Source of the DNA: Streptosporangiaceae bacterium
GTDB taxonomy: Bacteria; Actinomycetota; Actinomycetes; Streptosporangiales; Streptosporangiaceae
DNA: 64,000 bases
Assembly (NCBI GenBank): GCA_019239975.1
Contig: JAFAZE010000075.1
Coordinates: forward strand, 1-64,000
Reading direction: 5' to 3'
Of this stretch, positions 17,404-26,218 are shown one piece after another. The first letter of the stretch is position 1. Every line of letters starts with the position of its first letter. The notes below the pieces were generated by a model, which saw nothing but the letters and a program-made list of their open reading frames with translations, was not told the DNA's origin and ran no database searches. A program made the position numbers and the translations under genes.

Positions 17404-18867
17404 TCACTCATCGGTTCCGTCCTCCCCGCGAACGGGCCTCGCCTTCCAGAAGTAGTTGTGCACGCCGGCGGCGGTGACCAGCCGCCGGAAGGTCATCTCC
17501 ACGCGCAGGCCGACTCGCACCTCGTCCTCGGCGGCGTCGGTGAGCTGGCAGCGCATCCGGCCGCCGCCGTCGAAGTCGAGCACCGCCATGAGCATCGGCG
17601 GGCTGGGTGTGTAGGCGAGCCGGTCCACGGTGTAGGTTCGCACGGTCGCGGGCACGCCGGCGAGCGGCTCGGGGGCCATCTCGTCGACCGCGTGGCACTG
17701 CTCGCAGACCCGGCCCGGCGGCAGGCTGCGCGTGCCGCACCGGGTGCACTTCGCCGCGACGAGGCCGAACTTCCAGTCCGCCCGCCGCTGCGCGGGCGGC
17801 GCCGCGACCGGGTCCGGGTCAGGCCGCCGCGGCGGCTCACGGTCAAGGAACCCGCGCCAGGACAGGAAGGTGGCGTACTCCAGGGCGCCGTTGCCGGCCG
17901 CGATCTGGGCGGCGACCTGCCGCGGCTGGCGGTGGGCCGCCAGGGCGGCGGTTGTGCGCAGTGCCAGCGCGGCGGCGCCGTCGGCCAGGACCACGAGCAG
18001 GATGGTCTCGTCCGGCCCGGCCCGGTCCAGGACGTCCGCCAGCAGGATGCCGGGCTGCGCGGCGCCCGCGTTGCCGATGCTGGCGGCCAGGTTGTCCACC
18101 ACGGCCCCGGCCGGAACGCCCGGTGCGCGGACGGCGCGGCTCACCGCCCGGGCCGGCAGCCCGGCCACAATCAGGTGATCCACCTGCCCCGGTGTCAGGC
18201 CGGCGCCCTTCAGGGCGTCCGCCATCGCCGCCTCGGCCAGCGGCCCGTAGGCTTGCGCGCCGAAGCGCTCCTCCCACACCCGCGAGGCGGGAGCCCCCGG
18301 CGCCCGCCACCGGTCCAGGAACTCGGCGGTAGCCGAGCCCTGCCCGATGATCTCGGCCAGCACCGGCGTCCTGTCTTCGCCGTCTTCGCCGTCGCCGCCG
18401 AAGATGAAGGCGGCCGCGCCGTCGCCGCCGTCCCGCTCGTCCGCGCTGCCCGGCAGCCCGGTACGGATGTCGGTGAGCACCGCCATCGCCGGCACCGGCG
18501 ACTGGGCGGCGGTGACCAGCGCGCCCACGCCCGAGCGCACGGCGCCGGCCATGTCAACGGCGAGCGCGCCGGCGGGCAGCCGCAGCGCGGCGTGCACCGC
18601 GGTCGCGTTGGTTTTGTCCGCATAGGCCGGGACGGTGGTGGCGAAGAACAGCTGCCGGATCGTCTCGCGGCCGGGCTGGCCGCCCGTCCCCGTCAGGCCG
18701 GTCAGCGCGGCGCGGCCCGCGGCCACCGCCAGCGACGTGGTGTCCTCGTCATACGCGGCCACCGAGCGGGTGCCGCGGCCTCCGCCGCTGCCCAGTACCC
18801 CGGCGATCCGGCCGCGCTCCAGCCGGTAGTACGGGATGTAGGCGCCGTAGCTGGTCACGCCTCTCAT
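17404..18867 (-). CDS. Ketosynthase/HMG-CoA-synthase-like domain fused to DUF35 zinc-ribbon OB-fold
   Basis: A 487-residue two-domain protein. Residues 1 to about 340 have the thiolase/KAS III fold (VTSYGAYIPYYRLERGRI, YDEDTTSLAVAAGRAAL). Where KAS III or HMG-CoA synthase has its nucleophilic Cys this protein reads DMAGAVRSGVGAL, so Claisen chemistry is doubtful. The last 120 or so residues are a DUF35 module with a zinc ribbon (CTRCGTRSLPPGRVCEQC) and an OB fold. DUF35 proteins pair with thiolase-fold partners elsewhere in this window, so this looks like a built-in version. GGGGAG precedes the ATG; it is the first gene of its operon, next to the operator at 18899. Confidence 0.82.
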   Translation of the reverse strand: MRGVTSYGAYIPYYRLERGRIAGVLGSGGGRGTRSVAAYDEDTTSLAVAAGRAALTGLTGTGGQPGRETIRQLFFATTVPAYADKTNATAVHAALRLPAGALAVDMAGAVRSGVGALVTAAQSPVPAMAVLTDIRTGLPGSADERDGGDGAAAFIFGGDGEDGEDRTPVLAEIIGQGSATAEFLDRWRAPGAPASRVWEERFGAQAYGPLAEAAMADALKGAGLTPGQVDHLIVAGLPARAVSRAVRAPGVPAGAVVDNLAASIGNAGAAQPGILLADVLDRAGPDETILLVVLADGAAALALRTTAALAAHRQPRQVAAQIAAGNGALEYATFLSWRGFLDREPPRRPDPDPVAAPPAQRRADWKFGLVAAKCTRCGTRSLPPGRVCEQCHAVDEMAPEPLAGVPATVRTYTVDRLAYTPSPPMLMAVLDFDGGGRMRCQLTDAAEDEVRVGLRVEMTFRRLVTAAGVHNYFWKARPVRGEDGTDE

Positions 18868-18898
18868 GACACTCCCCGGGTCTCCACTGTCAACAGAT

Positions 18899-18928
18899 CA
18901 GGTAAAAGTAGTTTACCTGTTATACTAT
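18899..18928. promoter_or_regulatory. Operator palindrome with overlapping -10 element
   Basis: A perfect inverted repeat with 8-base arms (CAGGTAAA and TTTACCTG, five-base spacer, 18899-18919) lies between two divergent operons. It runs directly into GTTATACTAT (18919-18928), which contains a good -10 (TATACT) for the rightward ACAD gene. A bound repressor could control both directions. Confidence 0.6.
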
Positions 18929-18979
18929 TTAACACGACGAAATGCCAGCACACCAGTCAGCCGGGAGGGTCGGAGCCGC

Positions 18980-20200
18980 GTGGACGTCAGCTATCCCTCC
19001 GAGGCCGAATCCTTCCGCGCCGAGGTACGGGACGTACTTGCCGAAGAGCTGCCGCCGGGCTGGCAGGGCATCGGGGCCATCGCGGCACGCGAAGACGCGG
19101 AGCGGTTTACGGCGCAGTGGCGGCAGACGCTGTACCGCAGGGCTCTGCTCGGCATCACATGGCCTCCGGAATACGGCGGGCGCGGGCTGTCCCGGCTGCA
19201 TCAGGTGGTGCTGATGGAGGAGCTGGCCAGGGCTGGCGTCCCGTTCGGTGAGCACACCGACCTGTTCAGCATCAAGATGCTTGGCAGCACTCTGCTCCGC
19301 TGGGGCACGGAGGAGCAGCGGCGCCGGTTCCTGCCGCGCATCCTGGCTGGCGAGGACCGCTGGTGCCAGGGCTTTTCCGAGCCCGGCGCGGGTTCAGATC
19401 TGGCGGCGCTGGCCACCCGGGCCCGTGTGGACGGCAGGGAGTGGGTGATCGACGGGCAGAAGATCTGGACCTCGGTCGCGCACCGCGCCAATTGGATCTT
19501 CCTGCTGGCCCGCACTGACCCGGGAGCCCGTGGCCACGCGGGCATCTCGTTCCTGCTCTGCCCGCTGGACCAGCCCGGCATCGATATCAGGCCGATCCGC
19601 CAGCTCAGCGGGGACAGCGACTTCAACGAGGTGTTCTTCACCGGCGCCCGGACCCCCGCTGACATGGTGGTAGGGGAGCCGGGCGAGGGCTGGAAGGTCG
19701 CCATGACGCTGCTCGGGCACGAGCGCGGCGAGGAAGCCGCCACCAACCCGATCCTGTTCCGCGCCGAGCTTGACCGGCTGCTCATGCTGGCCGCCAGCCG
19801 CGGCAAGGACCATGACCCGCTCATCCGGCAGCGCCTGGCCTGGTGCTACGCCCGGGTGGAGATCATGCGCTACCTCGGCTACCGGATCCTGACCCAGGTA
19901 CAGAACGGGACGGAACTTGGCGCCGCGGCCTCGGTTTCGAAACTGTACTGGAGCGAGTACCACGTCGCCGCGACCGGACTGGCGCTGGATATCGAGGGCC
20001 TGGACGGGCTGGTGCCGGAGGGCCGCGGCCCGCTGCGCACGGTACGCACCGACGACCCGGGCGCCCCCAACTCCTCCGGATCCTGGCTGGGCGCCTTCCT
20101 GAACGCCCGGGCCGGCACGATCTACGCCGGCACCTCCGAAGTGCAGCGCAACATCCTCGCCGAGACGGTGCTCGGCCTGCCGAAAGAACGACGTCAATGA
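18980..20200 (+). CDS. Acyl-CoA dehydrogenase, alpha-type (FadE17/26-like)
   Basis: A 406-residue ACAD with GFSEPGAGSDLAALATRARVDG, WVIDGQKIWTSVAHRANW and the C-terminal TIYAGTSEVQRNILAETVLGLPKE, typical of the larger partner in heteromeric actinobacterial ACADs. The position that carries the catalytic Glu in medium-chain ACADs (YEGTS) is Ala here. The GTG at 18980 is chosen because GGGAGG and GGAG precede it and homologues begin there; the frame is open back to 18866 but only through the operator region. The SDR gene follows with an ATGA overlap. Its beta-type partner may be the one at 14183-15295. Confidence 0.87.
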   Translation: MDVSYPSEAESFRAEVRDVLAEELPPGWQGIGAIAAREDAERFTAQWRQTLYRRALLGITWPPEYGGRGLSRLHQVVLMEELARAGVPFGEHTDLFSIKMLGSTLLRWGTEEQRRRFLPRILAGEDRWCQGFSEPGAGSDLAALATRARVDGREWVIDGQKIWTSVAHRANWIFLLARTDPGARGHAGISFLLCPLDQPGIDIRPIRQLSGDSDFNEVFFTGARTPADMVVGEPGEGWKVAMTLLGHERGEEAATNPILFRAELDRLLMLAASRGKDHDPLIRQRLAWCYARVEIMRYLGYRILTQVQNGTELGAAASVSKLYWSEYHVAATGLALDIEGLDGLVPEGRGPLRTVRTDDPGAPNSSGSWLGAFLNARAGTIYAGTSEVQRNILAETVLGLPKERRQ

Positions 20201-20988
20201 GCGGGAGACAGAGCACAATCGATCCCAGCGAGTTCGCCGGGCGGGTCGCGCTGATCACGGCGGCCGCGGGCAAGGGCATCGGCCAGGCGGTGGCACGGCG
20301 GCTCGCCGCTGGCGGCGCGCGCGTGGCCGTGACCGACATCCATCCCGGCCGCACCGAGAAGGTCACCGCGGCGATCGCCGCGGACTACCCGGCGGCGACG
20401 GTGGCCGGCTACCCGCTGGACGCCGGCGACCGGGACCAGATCGACGCGGTCGTGGACGCGGTCACCGCGTCGCTGGGCCCGGTGCGGATCCTGGTCAACA
20501 ACGCGGCGGTGAACGTCGTCGGCAGTATCTTCGGCTACGATCCCGCGGACTGGGACCGGGTGGTCCGCGTCAACCTCACCGGCCCGTGGTACCTGTGCCA
20601 CCGCACGATGCCGCTGATGCGCGCCGCGGGCGGCGGAGTGATCGTGAACGTGGGCAGCTATGCTCCCGACGTCGGCGGGGGCGGCATCGAGGCGCCCTAC
20701 GCGGCCAGCAAGGGCGGCCTGGCCGCGCTGACCCGCGGCCTGGCCCACGAGGGCGGCCCGCACCGGATCCGCGCGGTCTACCTGTCCATGGGCGTGGTCA
20801 AGGGCACCAAGTTCGCCGAGGACAACGCCGAGCTGCTGGCCCGGATGCCGGGCACGGCCGGCCCGCTCGGCGATCTGCCGGGTCCCGCCGACATCGCCGA
20901 GGCGGTCGCCTTCCTCGCCTCCGACCGGGCCGCCTACATCACCGGCGACGTACTGAACGTGGCGGGCGGAGCCTATATGCGCAACTGA
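20197..20988 (+). CDS. SDR oxidoreductase
   Basis: A 263-residue classical SDR. The cofactor motif is TAAAGKGIG, NNAA replaces NNAG, and the catalytic residues are in NVGSYAPDVGGGGIEAPYAASKGG. It should oxidise or reduce a hydroxyl/keto group on an acyl-CoA. The ATG overlaps the ACAD stop (ATGA, 20197-20200), so the two are co-translated and probably act in one pathway. The YITGDVLNVAGG C-terminus is standard. Confidence 0.87.
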   Translation: MSGRQSTIDPSEFAGRVALITAAAGKGIGQAVARRLAAGGARVAVTDIHPGRTEKVTAAIAADYPAATVAGYPLDAGDRDQIDAVVDAVTASLGPVRILVNNAAVNVVGSIFGYDPADWDRVVRVNLTGPWYLCHRTMPLMRAAGGGVIVNVGSYAPDVGGGGIEAPYAASKGGLAALTRGLAHEGGPHRIRAVYLSMGVVKGTKFAEDNAELLARMPGTAGPLGDLPGPADIAEAVAFLASDRAAYITGDVLNVAGGAYMRN

Positions 20989-21050
20989 CCGGGGCAGCGC
21001 TCGTGTCGTTGCGCCGCAGGCGCTGGTGGGTGCTGAAACGGGCGGCGCGG

Positions 21051-22238
21051 TCAGCCGCCGGTGCTGCCCGGTCGCGGTTCCCTGGGAAGGCCGAGCACGC
21101 GCTCGCCGATGATGTTCCGCTGGATCTGGCTGCTGCCGCCGTAGATCGTCTCGGCACGGGAGAGCAGAAACGCCCGCTGCAGCGCCTTGAGCGCGTAGCC
21201 GCCGCCGGTCACGGTCATATCGTCGGCGAGCAGCTCGGTGGCCAGCTCCAGCAGCCGCTGATGCTGGACCGACGCGTACAGCTTGCTGGTTGCCGCCTGT
21301 GCCCCCGGCTCGCGCCCCGCCACCAGTTCGCCTATCGTGCGCAGGGTGGTGACGCGCATCAGCCGGACGGCGATCCAGGCGTCCACCAGCCGGTGGCTGA
21401 GCCCGGTGGCGCCTGCCCGCCCGCGTGCCAGCTCCAGCACATGCTCGGCCTCGCGCTCGAATCCAAGCTGCTGCGGTATGAGCAGGGTGCCGCGCTCCAC
21501 GCCGAGCGCCGCCATGGCCACCTTCCACCCGTCGCCCGGTGCGCCGACAACCAGGTCGGCCCGGGTTCGCGCGGCGGTGAAGAAGACCTCGCAGAATCCG
21601 CCGTCGCCGAGCATGTTGGTGACCGGCCGGATTTCCACCCCGGGCTGGCGGGCGGGCACGATCAGCAGCGAAAGCCCGCGGTGCCGTGCGGCCCGCGGAT
21701 CGGTCCGGCACAGCACGTACAGCCAGTCCGCGGACGTGCCGAACGTCATCCAGATCTTCTGCCCGTCGATCATCCAGTCGTCGCCGTCCAGCCTGGCCCG
21801 GGTGCGAACCGAGGCCAGGTCGGACCCGGCGTCCGGCTCACTGAAGCCCTGCCCCCAGAACTCCTCGGCGGCGAGGATCTTCGGCAGGAACCGGGCCTTC
21901 TGCCCAGGCGTGCCGAACATCAGCAGCGTCGGGCCGAACAGGTCCTGACCCTGGACGCCCAGGCGGTAGGGCGCCTGGGCGCGCGCGTACAGGTACTCGA
22001 AGATGATCGCCTGGGAGAGCGTCGCGCCGCGGCCGCCGTACTCCGGCGGCCAGGTGAGCCCGAGCCAGCGGCCCGCCGACAGCTTCTTCTCCCAGCGCAG
22101 CCGTAGCTCCCACGCCGCCGGGTCGTCCGGGCCGCCGACGCCGCGGTGCTCGGCGAACTCGCCCACGAGGTGTTCGTCAAGCCAGCGCTGCACCTCATCG
22201 GCGAACGGCTGGTCCTCGGGCCGGATCTCGATGTCCAT
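21051..22238 (-). CDS. Acyl-CoA dehydrogenase, alpha-type
   Basis: A 395-residue ACAD with [38 protein letters not shown] and the C-terminal [24 protein letters not shown]. Gly replaces the Glu of the medium-chain active-site motif. A beta-type ACAD gene lies only three bases upstream in the same operon, so the two very probably form an alpha2-beta2 enzyme as FadE17-FadE18 or FadE28-FadE29 do in mycobacteria. GGAGG precedes the ATG at 22238. Confidence 0.88.
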   Translation of the reverse strand: MDIEIRPEDQPFADEVQRWLDEHLVGEFAEHRGVGGPDDPAAWELRLRWEKKLSAGRWLGLTWPPEYGGRGATLSQAIIFEYLYARAQAPYRLGVQGQDLFGPTLLMFGTPGQKARFLPKILAAEEFWGQGFSEPDAGSDLASVRTRARLDGDDWMIDGQKIWMTFGTSADWLYVLCRTDPRAARHRGLSLLIVPARQPGVEIRPVTNMLGDGGFCEVFFTAARTRADLVVGAPGDGWKVAMAALGVERGTLLIPQQLGFEREAEHVLELARGRAGATGLSHRLVDAWIAVRLMRVTTLRTIGELVAGREPGAQAATSKLYASVQHQRLLELATELLADDMTVTGGGYALKALQRAFLLSRAETIYGGSSQIQRNIIGERVLGLPREPRPGSTGG

Positions 22239-22241
22239 TGG

Positions 22242-23381
22242 TCAGGCCTCCATGCCTCGGGCCGAACGCAGTCCGAGCCGCGCGGCGAGCAGGTCCCTGT
22301 GGTAGCCGGGGGTGCCGAGCATCGCCTCGCAAGCCTTGGCCCGCTTGAAGTACAGGTGGGCGGGATGCTCCCAGGTGAAGCCGATGCCCCCGTGCACCTG
22401 GATGGCATCGCCCGCGATCCGGGAGTACGCCTGCGAGCAGCACGCCTTGGCCAGGCTCGCGGCCAGCGGCACGTCATCGCTGTCTGCAGCGAGCTCCCAC
22501 AGCCCGTAATAGGCCGCCGAACGGGCCGCCTCGGCCTCGGTCAGCATGTCCGCGCACAGGTGCTTGATGGCCTGGAACGAGCCGATCGGCCGCCCGAACT
22601 GCACCCGGACCCTGGCGTACCCGGCCGCCATCTCGACCGCGCGGAAAGCGCCGCCGACCTGCTCGGCGGCCAGCAGGACCGCGGCGGTATCGAGGACGCG
22701 GCGCAGCACTCGCCATCCGTCAGCATCGTCACCGATCAGCCGGGCCGGTGTTCCGGCGAACTCCAGGTTCGCCTGCTTGCGGGTCTGGTCAAGGGTTGGC
22801 ACCGAGGTCCGCGTCAGGCCCGGCGCGGCGCCGTCCACCGCGAACAGGCCCACACCGGCCGGCGTGCGCGCGCCGACCATGATGAGATCGGCGATGTGGC
22901 CGTCTTGGACATGCCGTTTCGCGCCGTCCAGCACCCATCCGGCGGCGGTGCGGCTGGCCCGCGTCTGCACGCCGGCCTCGTCCCAGCGGCCGGGCTTCTC
23001 CAGGAGGGCCAGCGTGCCGATGGTCCGGCCGGCGGCGAGGCCGGGCAGCAGGTCCCTCCTGGCCGCCTCGTCGGCGCAGCGCAGCAGGGCTTCGGTGGCC
23101 AGCGCGACGGTGGACAGATACGGCGCGCACAGAAGCGCCCGGCCCATCTCCTCGAAGACGATGCCGAGCTCGACATAGCCGAAACCGGCACCGCCGTACT
23201 CCTCGGGAACAGCCAGGCCCGTGAGCCCGAGCTGGTCGCTCATCTGCCTCCAGACCCGCGGATCGTAGCCGGCTTCCGTGGCCATCAGGCGGCGCACGGT
23301 CTCCTCGGCCGACTTGCCGGCCAGGAAGTCGCGCACGGTGGCCCGCAGTTCGAGCTGCTCGTCTGTGAACAGGAAGTCCAT
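22242..23381 (-). CDS. Acyl-CoA dehydrogenase, beta-type
   Basis: A 379-residue ACAD beginning [20 protein letters not shown] and ending with [25 protein letters not shown], the beta-type layout. It is the first gene of a two-gene operon with the alpha-type ACAD immediately downstream. The ATG at 23381 has GGAGG upstream; the frame stays open to 23450, but that stretch is AT-rich promoter DNA. The substrate is probably a branched or cyclic acyl-CoA by analogy with heteromeric ACADs, which is inference. Confidence 0.88.
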   Translation of the reverse strand: MDFLFTDEQLELRATVRDFLAGKSAEETVRRLMATEAGYDPRVWRQMSDQLGLTGLAVPEEYGGAGFGYVELGIVFEEMGRALLCAPYLSTVALATEALLRCADEAARRDLLPGLAAGRTIGTLALLEKPGRWDEAGVQTRASRTAAGWVLDGAKRHVQDGHIADLIMVGARTPAGVGLFAVDGAAPGLTRTSVPTLDQTRKQANLEFAGTPARLIGDDADGWRVLRRVLDTAAVLLAAEQVGGAFRAVEMAAGYARVRVQFGRPIGSFQAIKHLCADMLTEAEAARSAAYYGLWELAADSDDVPLAASLAKACCSQAYSRIAGDAIQVHGGIGFTWEHPAHLYFKRAKACEAMLGTPGYHRDLLAARLGLRSARGMEA

Positions 23382-23445
23382 CCCGGCCTCCGCTCCGCTG
23401 CCGCTATGCCGCAGGCCGCTGCCGCGCGGCCGTACAGTAAAATCA

Positions 23446-23463
23446 TACAACTAGTTATACTAT
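23446..23463. promoter_or_regulatory. KstR-like palindrome over a -10 element
   Basis: TACAACTAGTTATA (23446-23459) fits the published KstR operator pattern TnnAACnnGTTnnA at every fixed position. It overlaps GTTATACTAT (23454-23463), the same ten bases found at 18919-18928, including the -10 hexamer TATACT. It lies between the leftward ACAD pair and the rightward hydratase operon. Confidence 0.6.
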
Positions 23464-23516
23464 GTACGGCGGTTCGTGCGGGCTACCGCGCGATCCCCAG
23501 AAAGGTGCGTGGCCCG

Positions 23517-24332
23517 ATGAGCGACCGGTACGCGGATTTCCCGAGCCTGCGCTTGGAGACACTGGGCTCGGGGGTACTGCAGATCGTGCTGGACGCGCCG
23601 CGGCTGAACGCGGTGGGCGCGCAGATGCACCGGGACCTCGCCGACGTCTGGGCCGCGGTGGAGCGCGACAACGACGTTCGTTCGGTCGTCGTCCGCGGAG
23701 CGGGCACCGCGTTCTCGGCCGGCGGCTCATTCGACATGATCGAGGATATGATCCAGGACCCCGGCGTCCGGGCCAGGGTCATGCGCGAAGCGCGGGACAT
23801 CGTCTACGGGGTGATCAACTGCTCCAAGCCGGTGGTCTCGGCCATCCGTGGCCCGGCGGTCGGGGCGGGCCTGGTAGTCGCGCTGCTGGCGGACGTTTCG
23901 GTCGCCGGGCGGTCTGCCAAGATCGTCGACGGCCACACCCGGCTGGGCGTCGCGGCGGGTGATCACGCCGCGATCTGCTGGCCGCTGCTGTGCGGGATGG
24001 CCAAGGCCAAGTACTACCTGCTGTCCTGCGCCCCGCTGACCGGCGAGGAGGCCGAACGCATCGGCCTGGTCTCGCTGTGTGTGGACGACGACGAGGTGCA
24101 TGACCGCGCGGTGACGATCGCCCGCGACCTGGCCGCCCTGCCGGCCATGGCGGCGCGGTGGACGAAGTACTCGCTGAACAACTGGTACCGCCAGGCGGGG
24201 CCCCTGTTCGACGCCTCGCTCGGGTACGAGTTCTTCGGTTTCGGGCTGCCCGAGGCCCGCGAGGGCCTCGCCGCGCTGAGGGAGAAGCGGCCGCCGGACT
24301 TCCGCGCGGCCGAGAACGGAGCGACCACATGA
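23517..24332 (+). CDS. Enoyl-CoA hydratase/isomerase (crotonase family)
   Basis: A 271-residue crotonase. The oxyanion-hole region [18 protein letters not shown] and the helix [24 protein letters not shown] are clear. The block [20 protein letters not shown] has Asp where many hydratases carry the second catalytic Glu, as in other actinobacterial members, so the exact reaction (hydratase or isomerase) is open. It starts a two-gene operon opposite the ACAD pair and shares the regulatory site at 23446-23463 with it. Confidence 0.87.
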   Translation: MSDRYADFPSLRLETLGSGVLQIVLDAPRLNAVGAQMHRDLADVWAAVERDNDVRSVVVRGAGTAFSAGGSFDMIEDMIQDPGVRARVMREARDIVYGVINCSKPVVSAIRGPAVGAGLVVALLADVSVAGRSAKIVDGHTRLGVAAGDHAAICWPLLCGMAKAKYYLLSCAPLTGEEAERIGLVSLCVDDDEVHDRAVTIARDLAALPAMAARWTKYSLNNWYRQAGPLFDASLGYEFFGFGLPEAREGLAALREKRPPDFRAAENGATT

Positions 24333-24835
24333 CAGCACACCCCGGGCAGATCCACCCACCGCTGCTGGCTCAGGGCCAGGCGTGGGAGGAGATGACCGTC
24401 GGCAGCGCGTTCCGCACCGCCGCCCGGACCATCACCGAGACCGACCTTATCTCCTTCGTCACCTGGGCCGGCTTCACCGAGGCGCTGTTCATGGACGCCT
24501 CGCACGCGGCCGGGGGCGGGTACACCGGGCGGCTGGTCCCCGGCGCCCTGGTCTACTGCCTGGGCGAGGGGCTGGTCCTGCAGACCAACGTCCTCAACGG
24601 GACCGGTCTGGCGTTCATGTCCATGGACCTGACGATCAAGCGGCCGGCCTATGTCGGGGACACCATCCACGTGGTGGTCGAGGTGACCGTGGCGCGGGCG
24701 GCCAGCACCGGGCAGCGGGGCGTGGTGACCACCAGGAACACCGTCCGCAACCAGCGCGGTGAGGACGTGCTGGTCTACACCCCGGTCCGGCTGATCCGCG
24801 GCGTTGGCTACCGGGAACCGGGCGCGTCCTCATGA
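24329..24835 (+). CDS. MaoC-family dehydratase
   Basis: A 168-residue hot-dog protein starting in an ATGA overlap with the crotonase gene. [30 protein letters not shown] and [19 protein letters not shown] are typical of MaoC-like hydratases. The usual N-P-x-H catalytic stretch is replaced by [11 protein letters not shown], so its catalytic power is uncertain. It probably hydrates the product of the divergent ACAD pair, or of the adjoining crotonase. Confidence 0.85.
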   Translation: MTAHPGQIHPPLLAQGQAWEEMTVGSAFRTAARTITETDLISFVTWAGFTEALFMDASHAAGGGYTGRLVPGALVYCLGEGLVLQTNVLNGTGLAFMSMDLTIKRPAYVGDTIHVVVEVTVARAASTGQRGVVTTRNTVRNQRGEDVLVYTPVRLIRGVGYREPGASS

Positions 24836-25293
24836 TGGCCTGGCACGGCGGCCCGGGAACCGCGAAGGCGGCCTACCGCGGAACTTGACAAGCTAAATTA
24901 TTTATCTGATTCTGGGGCTTATGAGCATATTCGGCATGGCGCGTTCCGGTGTGAACCGGTGGCTCGCCCGGCTGTCGGCATCCCTGGGGCCCCCGCCCCC
25001 GCCGCCGCGCCGCTACTTCTCGTCCTGCGGCTGGCCTGCCGGCCGCCGCCAGCATCCGGTGTCCATCGCGCGCACCGCCCCTGGCGCGGCTGGCGCACCC
25101 GGCCGGACACGCGACCCCCTGGTGCGCTGGCCGGCAGCGCCGCCGGCGCGCCACCACTTCGGCCGATACCCGGGCCACAGACTGCTGGAGCCGTAACACC
25201 GCCGGTTCCATAGCGTTATCCTCGTATACTGTTTTGAGCAGTACAGCGTGGTTTTATCGCCGACTGGAGCCGTCAGGCAGGCACGAGGAAAAT
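24836..25293. other. Intergenic region with AT-rich islands, no convincing gene
   Basis: This gap lies between the MaoC gene and the first GntR regulator. It has an AT-rich stretch at 24885-24915 beginning with TTGACA, where CTTG-A-CAAG forms a small inverted repeat (24884-24893), and the GntR promoter near its end. Open frames of about 90-110 codons on both strands are proline- and arginine-rich, lack good ribosome sites and resemble nothing I know. Confidence 0.5.
25213..25243 (+). promoter_or_regulatory. Promoter and possible operator of the first GntR gene
   Basis: GCGTTATCCT (25213-25222) is followed by a -10 hexamer TATACT (25225-25230) and by an inverted repeat TACTG/CAGTA (25227-25231 and 25239-25243). 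Nine of the first ten bases recur before the second GntR gene (26161-26170), suggesting auto- or cross-regulation. Confidence 0.55.
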
Positions 25294-26052
25294 TTGAACG
25301 CGGTCACGGGAAACTCGACGGTCCGGGTGCCGAAGGCCGGAGAGATGGTGGCATCGCAGCTCCGCCGTCAGATTGTGCTCGGTGAGCTCAGGGAAGGCGA
25401 CCAGCTGCCCTCCGAAAGCGTGCTGATGGAGGAATTCGGCGTCTCGCGGCCCACCCTTCGGGAGGCGTTCCGCATCCTCGAGGCCGAGGGAGCCATCACC
25501 GTGCGGCGGGGCGTACGGGGTGGCGCCCGGGTGCAGGTGCCCGACGCCGGGGTCGCCGCCCGGCATGTCGGCCTGGTGCTGCAGCACCGGGGAACGCTGC
25601 TTTCCGATGTCTACGATATCCGTGCCGTCCTGGAGCCGGCCGCCGCCCGGATGGCGGCCAGGCGGCGCACCTCGGCAGATCTCGCACGGCTGCAGGACGT
25701 ACTGGACCGGGAGCGCGAGTCCATTGACGACCCGGGCGCCTCATTTGCCGCCGATGCAGAATTCCACCGGCTCATCGTGGAACTTTCCGGAAGCGAGACA
25801 CTGCAGGTTCTCACCGCGATGGTCACCGACATCATCCGCGAGGGAGACCGGGCTTACGCGGACAGTCATGACTGGCAGCACGAGCAGGAACTCGCGAAGA
25901 TCGCGATACGGGCGCATACCCGGCTTGTCGAGCTCATCCGCAAGCGCAACGGCGAGGAAGCCGAGGAGCACTGGCGCAAGCACCTGGCCGAGTCGGCAAA
26001 GATCGTCCTGGGCGACCGGACCACGGCGACGGTCGTGGAACTGCTCTCCTGA
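25294..26052 (+). CDS. GntR/FadR-type transcriptional regulator with FCD domain
   Basis: A 252-residue regulator. The winged helix-turn-helix covers about residues 10-80 (QLPSESVLMEEFGVSRPTLREAFRILEAEGAI). The FCD ligand domain follows, with likely metal ligands in YDIRAVLEP, AEFHRLIVELSG and RAHTRLVELI. FCD regulators sense carboxylic acids or acyl-CoAs and usually repress. The TTG at 25294 is preferred since GAGG lies seven bases upstream; a TTG at 25234 would start inside the promoter. With its neighbour it is the only recognisable transcription factor in the window, so it is a candidate controller of the catabolic operons. Confidence 0.88.
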   Translation: MNAVTGNSTVRVPKAGEMVASQLRRQIVLGELREGDQLPSESVLMEEFGVSRPTLREAFRILEAEGAITVRRGVRGGARVQVPDAGVAARHVGLVLQHRGTLLSDVYDIRAVLEPAAARMAARRRTSADLARLQDVLDRERESIDDPGASFAADAEFHRLIVELSGSETLQVLTAMVTDIIREGDRAYADSHDWQHEQELAKIAIRAHTRLVELIRKRNGEEAEEHWRKHLAESAKIVLGDRTTATVVELLS

Positions 26053-26151
26053 GGCGCCGCGGCCCAGTCTTCGGAAGGACGGCGCTGCGGAGGAGCACCG
26101 CCGGCAGGGCGAGCGCGGCCGTCGCCGGGCCGCGCCGCTTGCCGCTACCGG

Positions 26152-26190
26152 CTATAGAGTGCGTTATTCTTATAGATATGACTAATTATG
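26152..26190 (+). promoter_or_regulatory. Promoter island of the second GntR gene
   Basis: GCGTTATTCT (26161-26170) is followed by TATAGA (26171-26176), a good -10, and by an A/T-rich tract containing ACTAATTAT. CTATA and TATAG (26152-26156, 26171-26175) form short inverted arms around it. The first ten bases differ at one position from those at 25213-25222. Confidence 0.5.
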
Positions 26191-26218
26191 CGCTGAAGTA
26201 CCGGCGGGGGGCGTGACC

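Noticed and set aside
15719-17407. Single 562-codon frame joining the MaoC partner with upstream sequence
   Set aside because: Only the last 145 residues are protein-like; the rest is the thiolase gene read in the wrong frame.
22146-23516. Long plus-strand frame continuing upstream of the crotonase gene
   Set aside because: It is antisense to the ACAD pair and crosses an obvious promoter; the crotonase homology begins at 23517.
24873-25211. 112-codon minus-strand frame and a 91-codon plus-strand frame between the MaoC and GntR genes
   Set aside because: Both are low-complexity and lack start signals; neither resembles a known protein.
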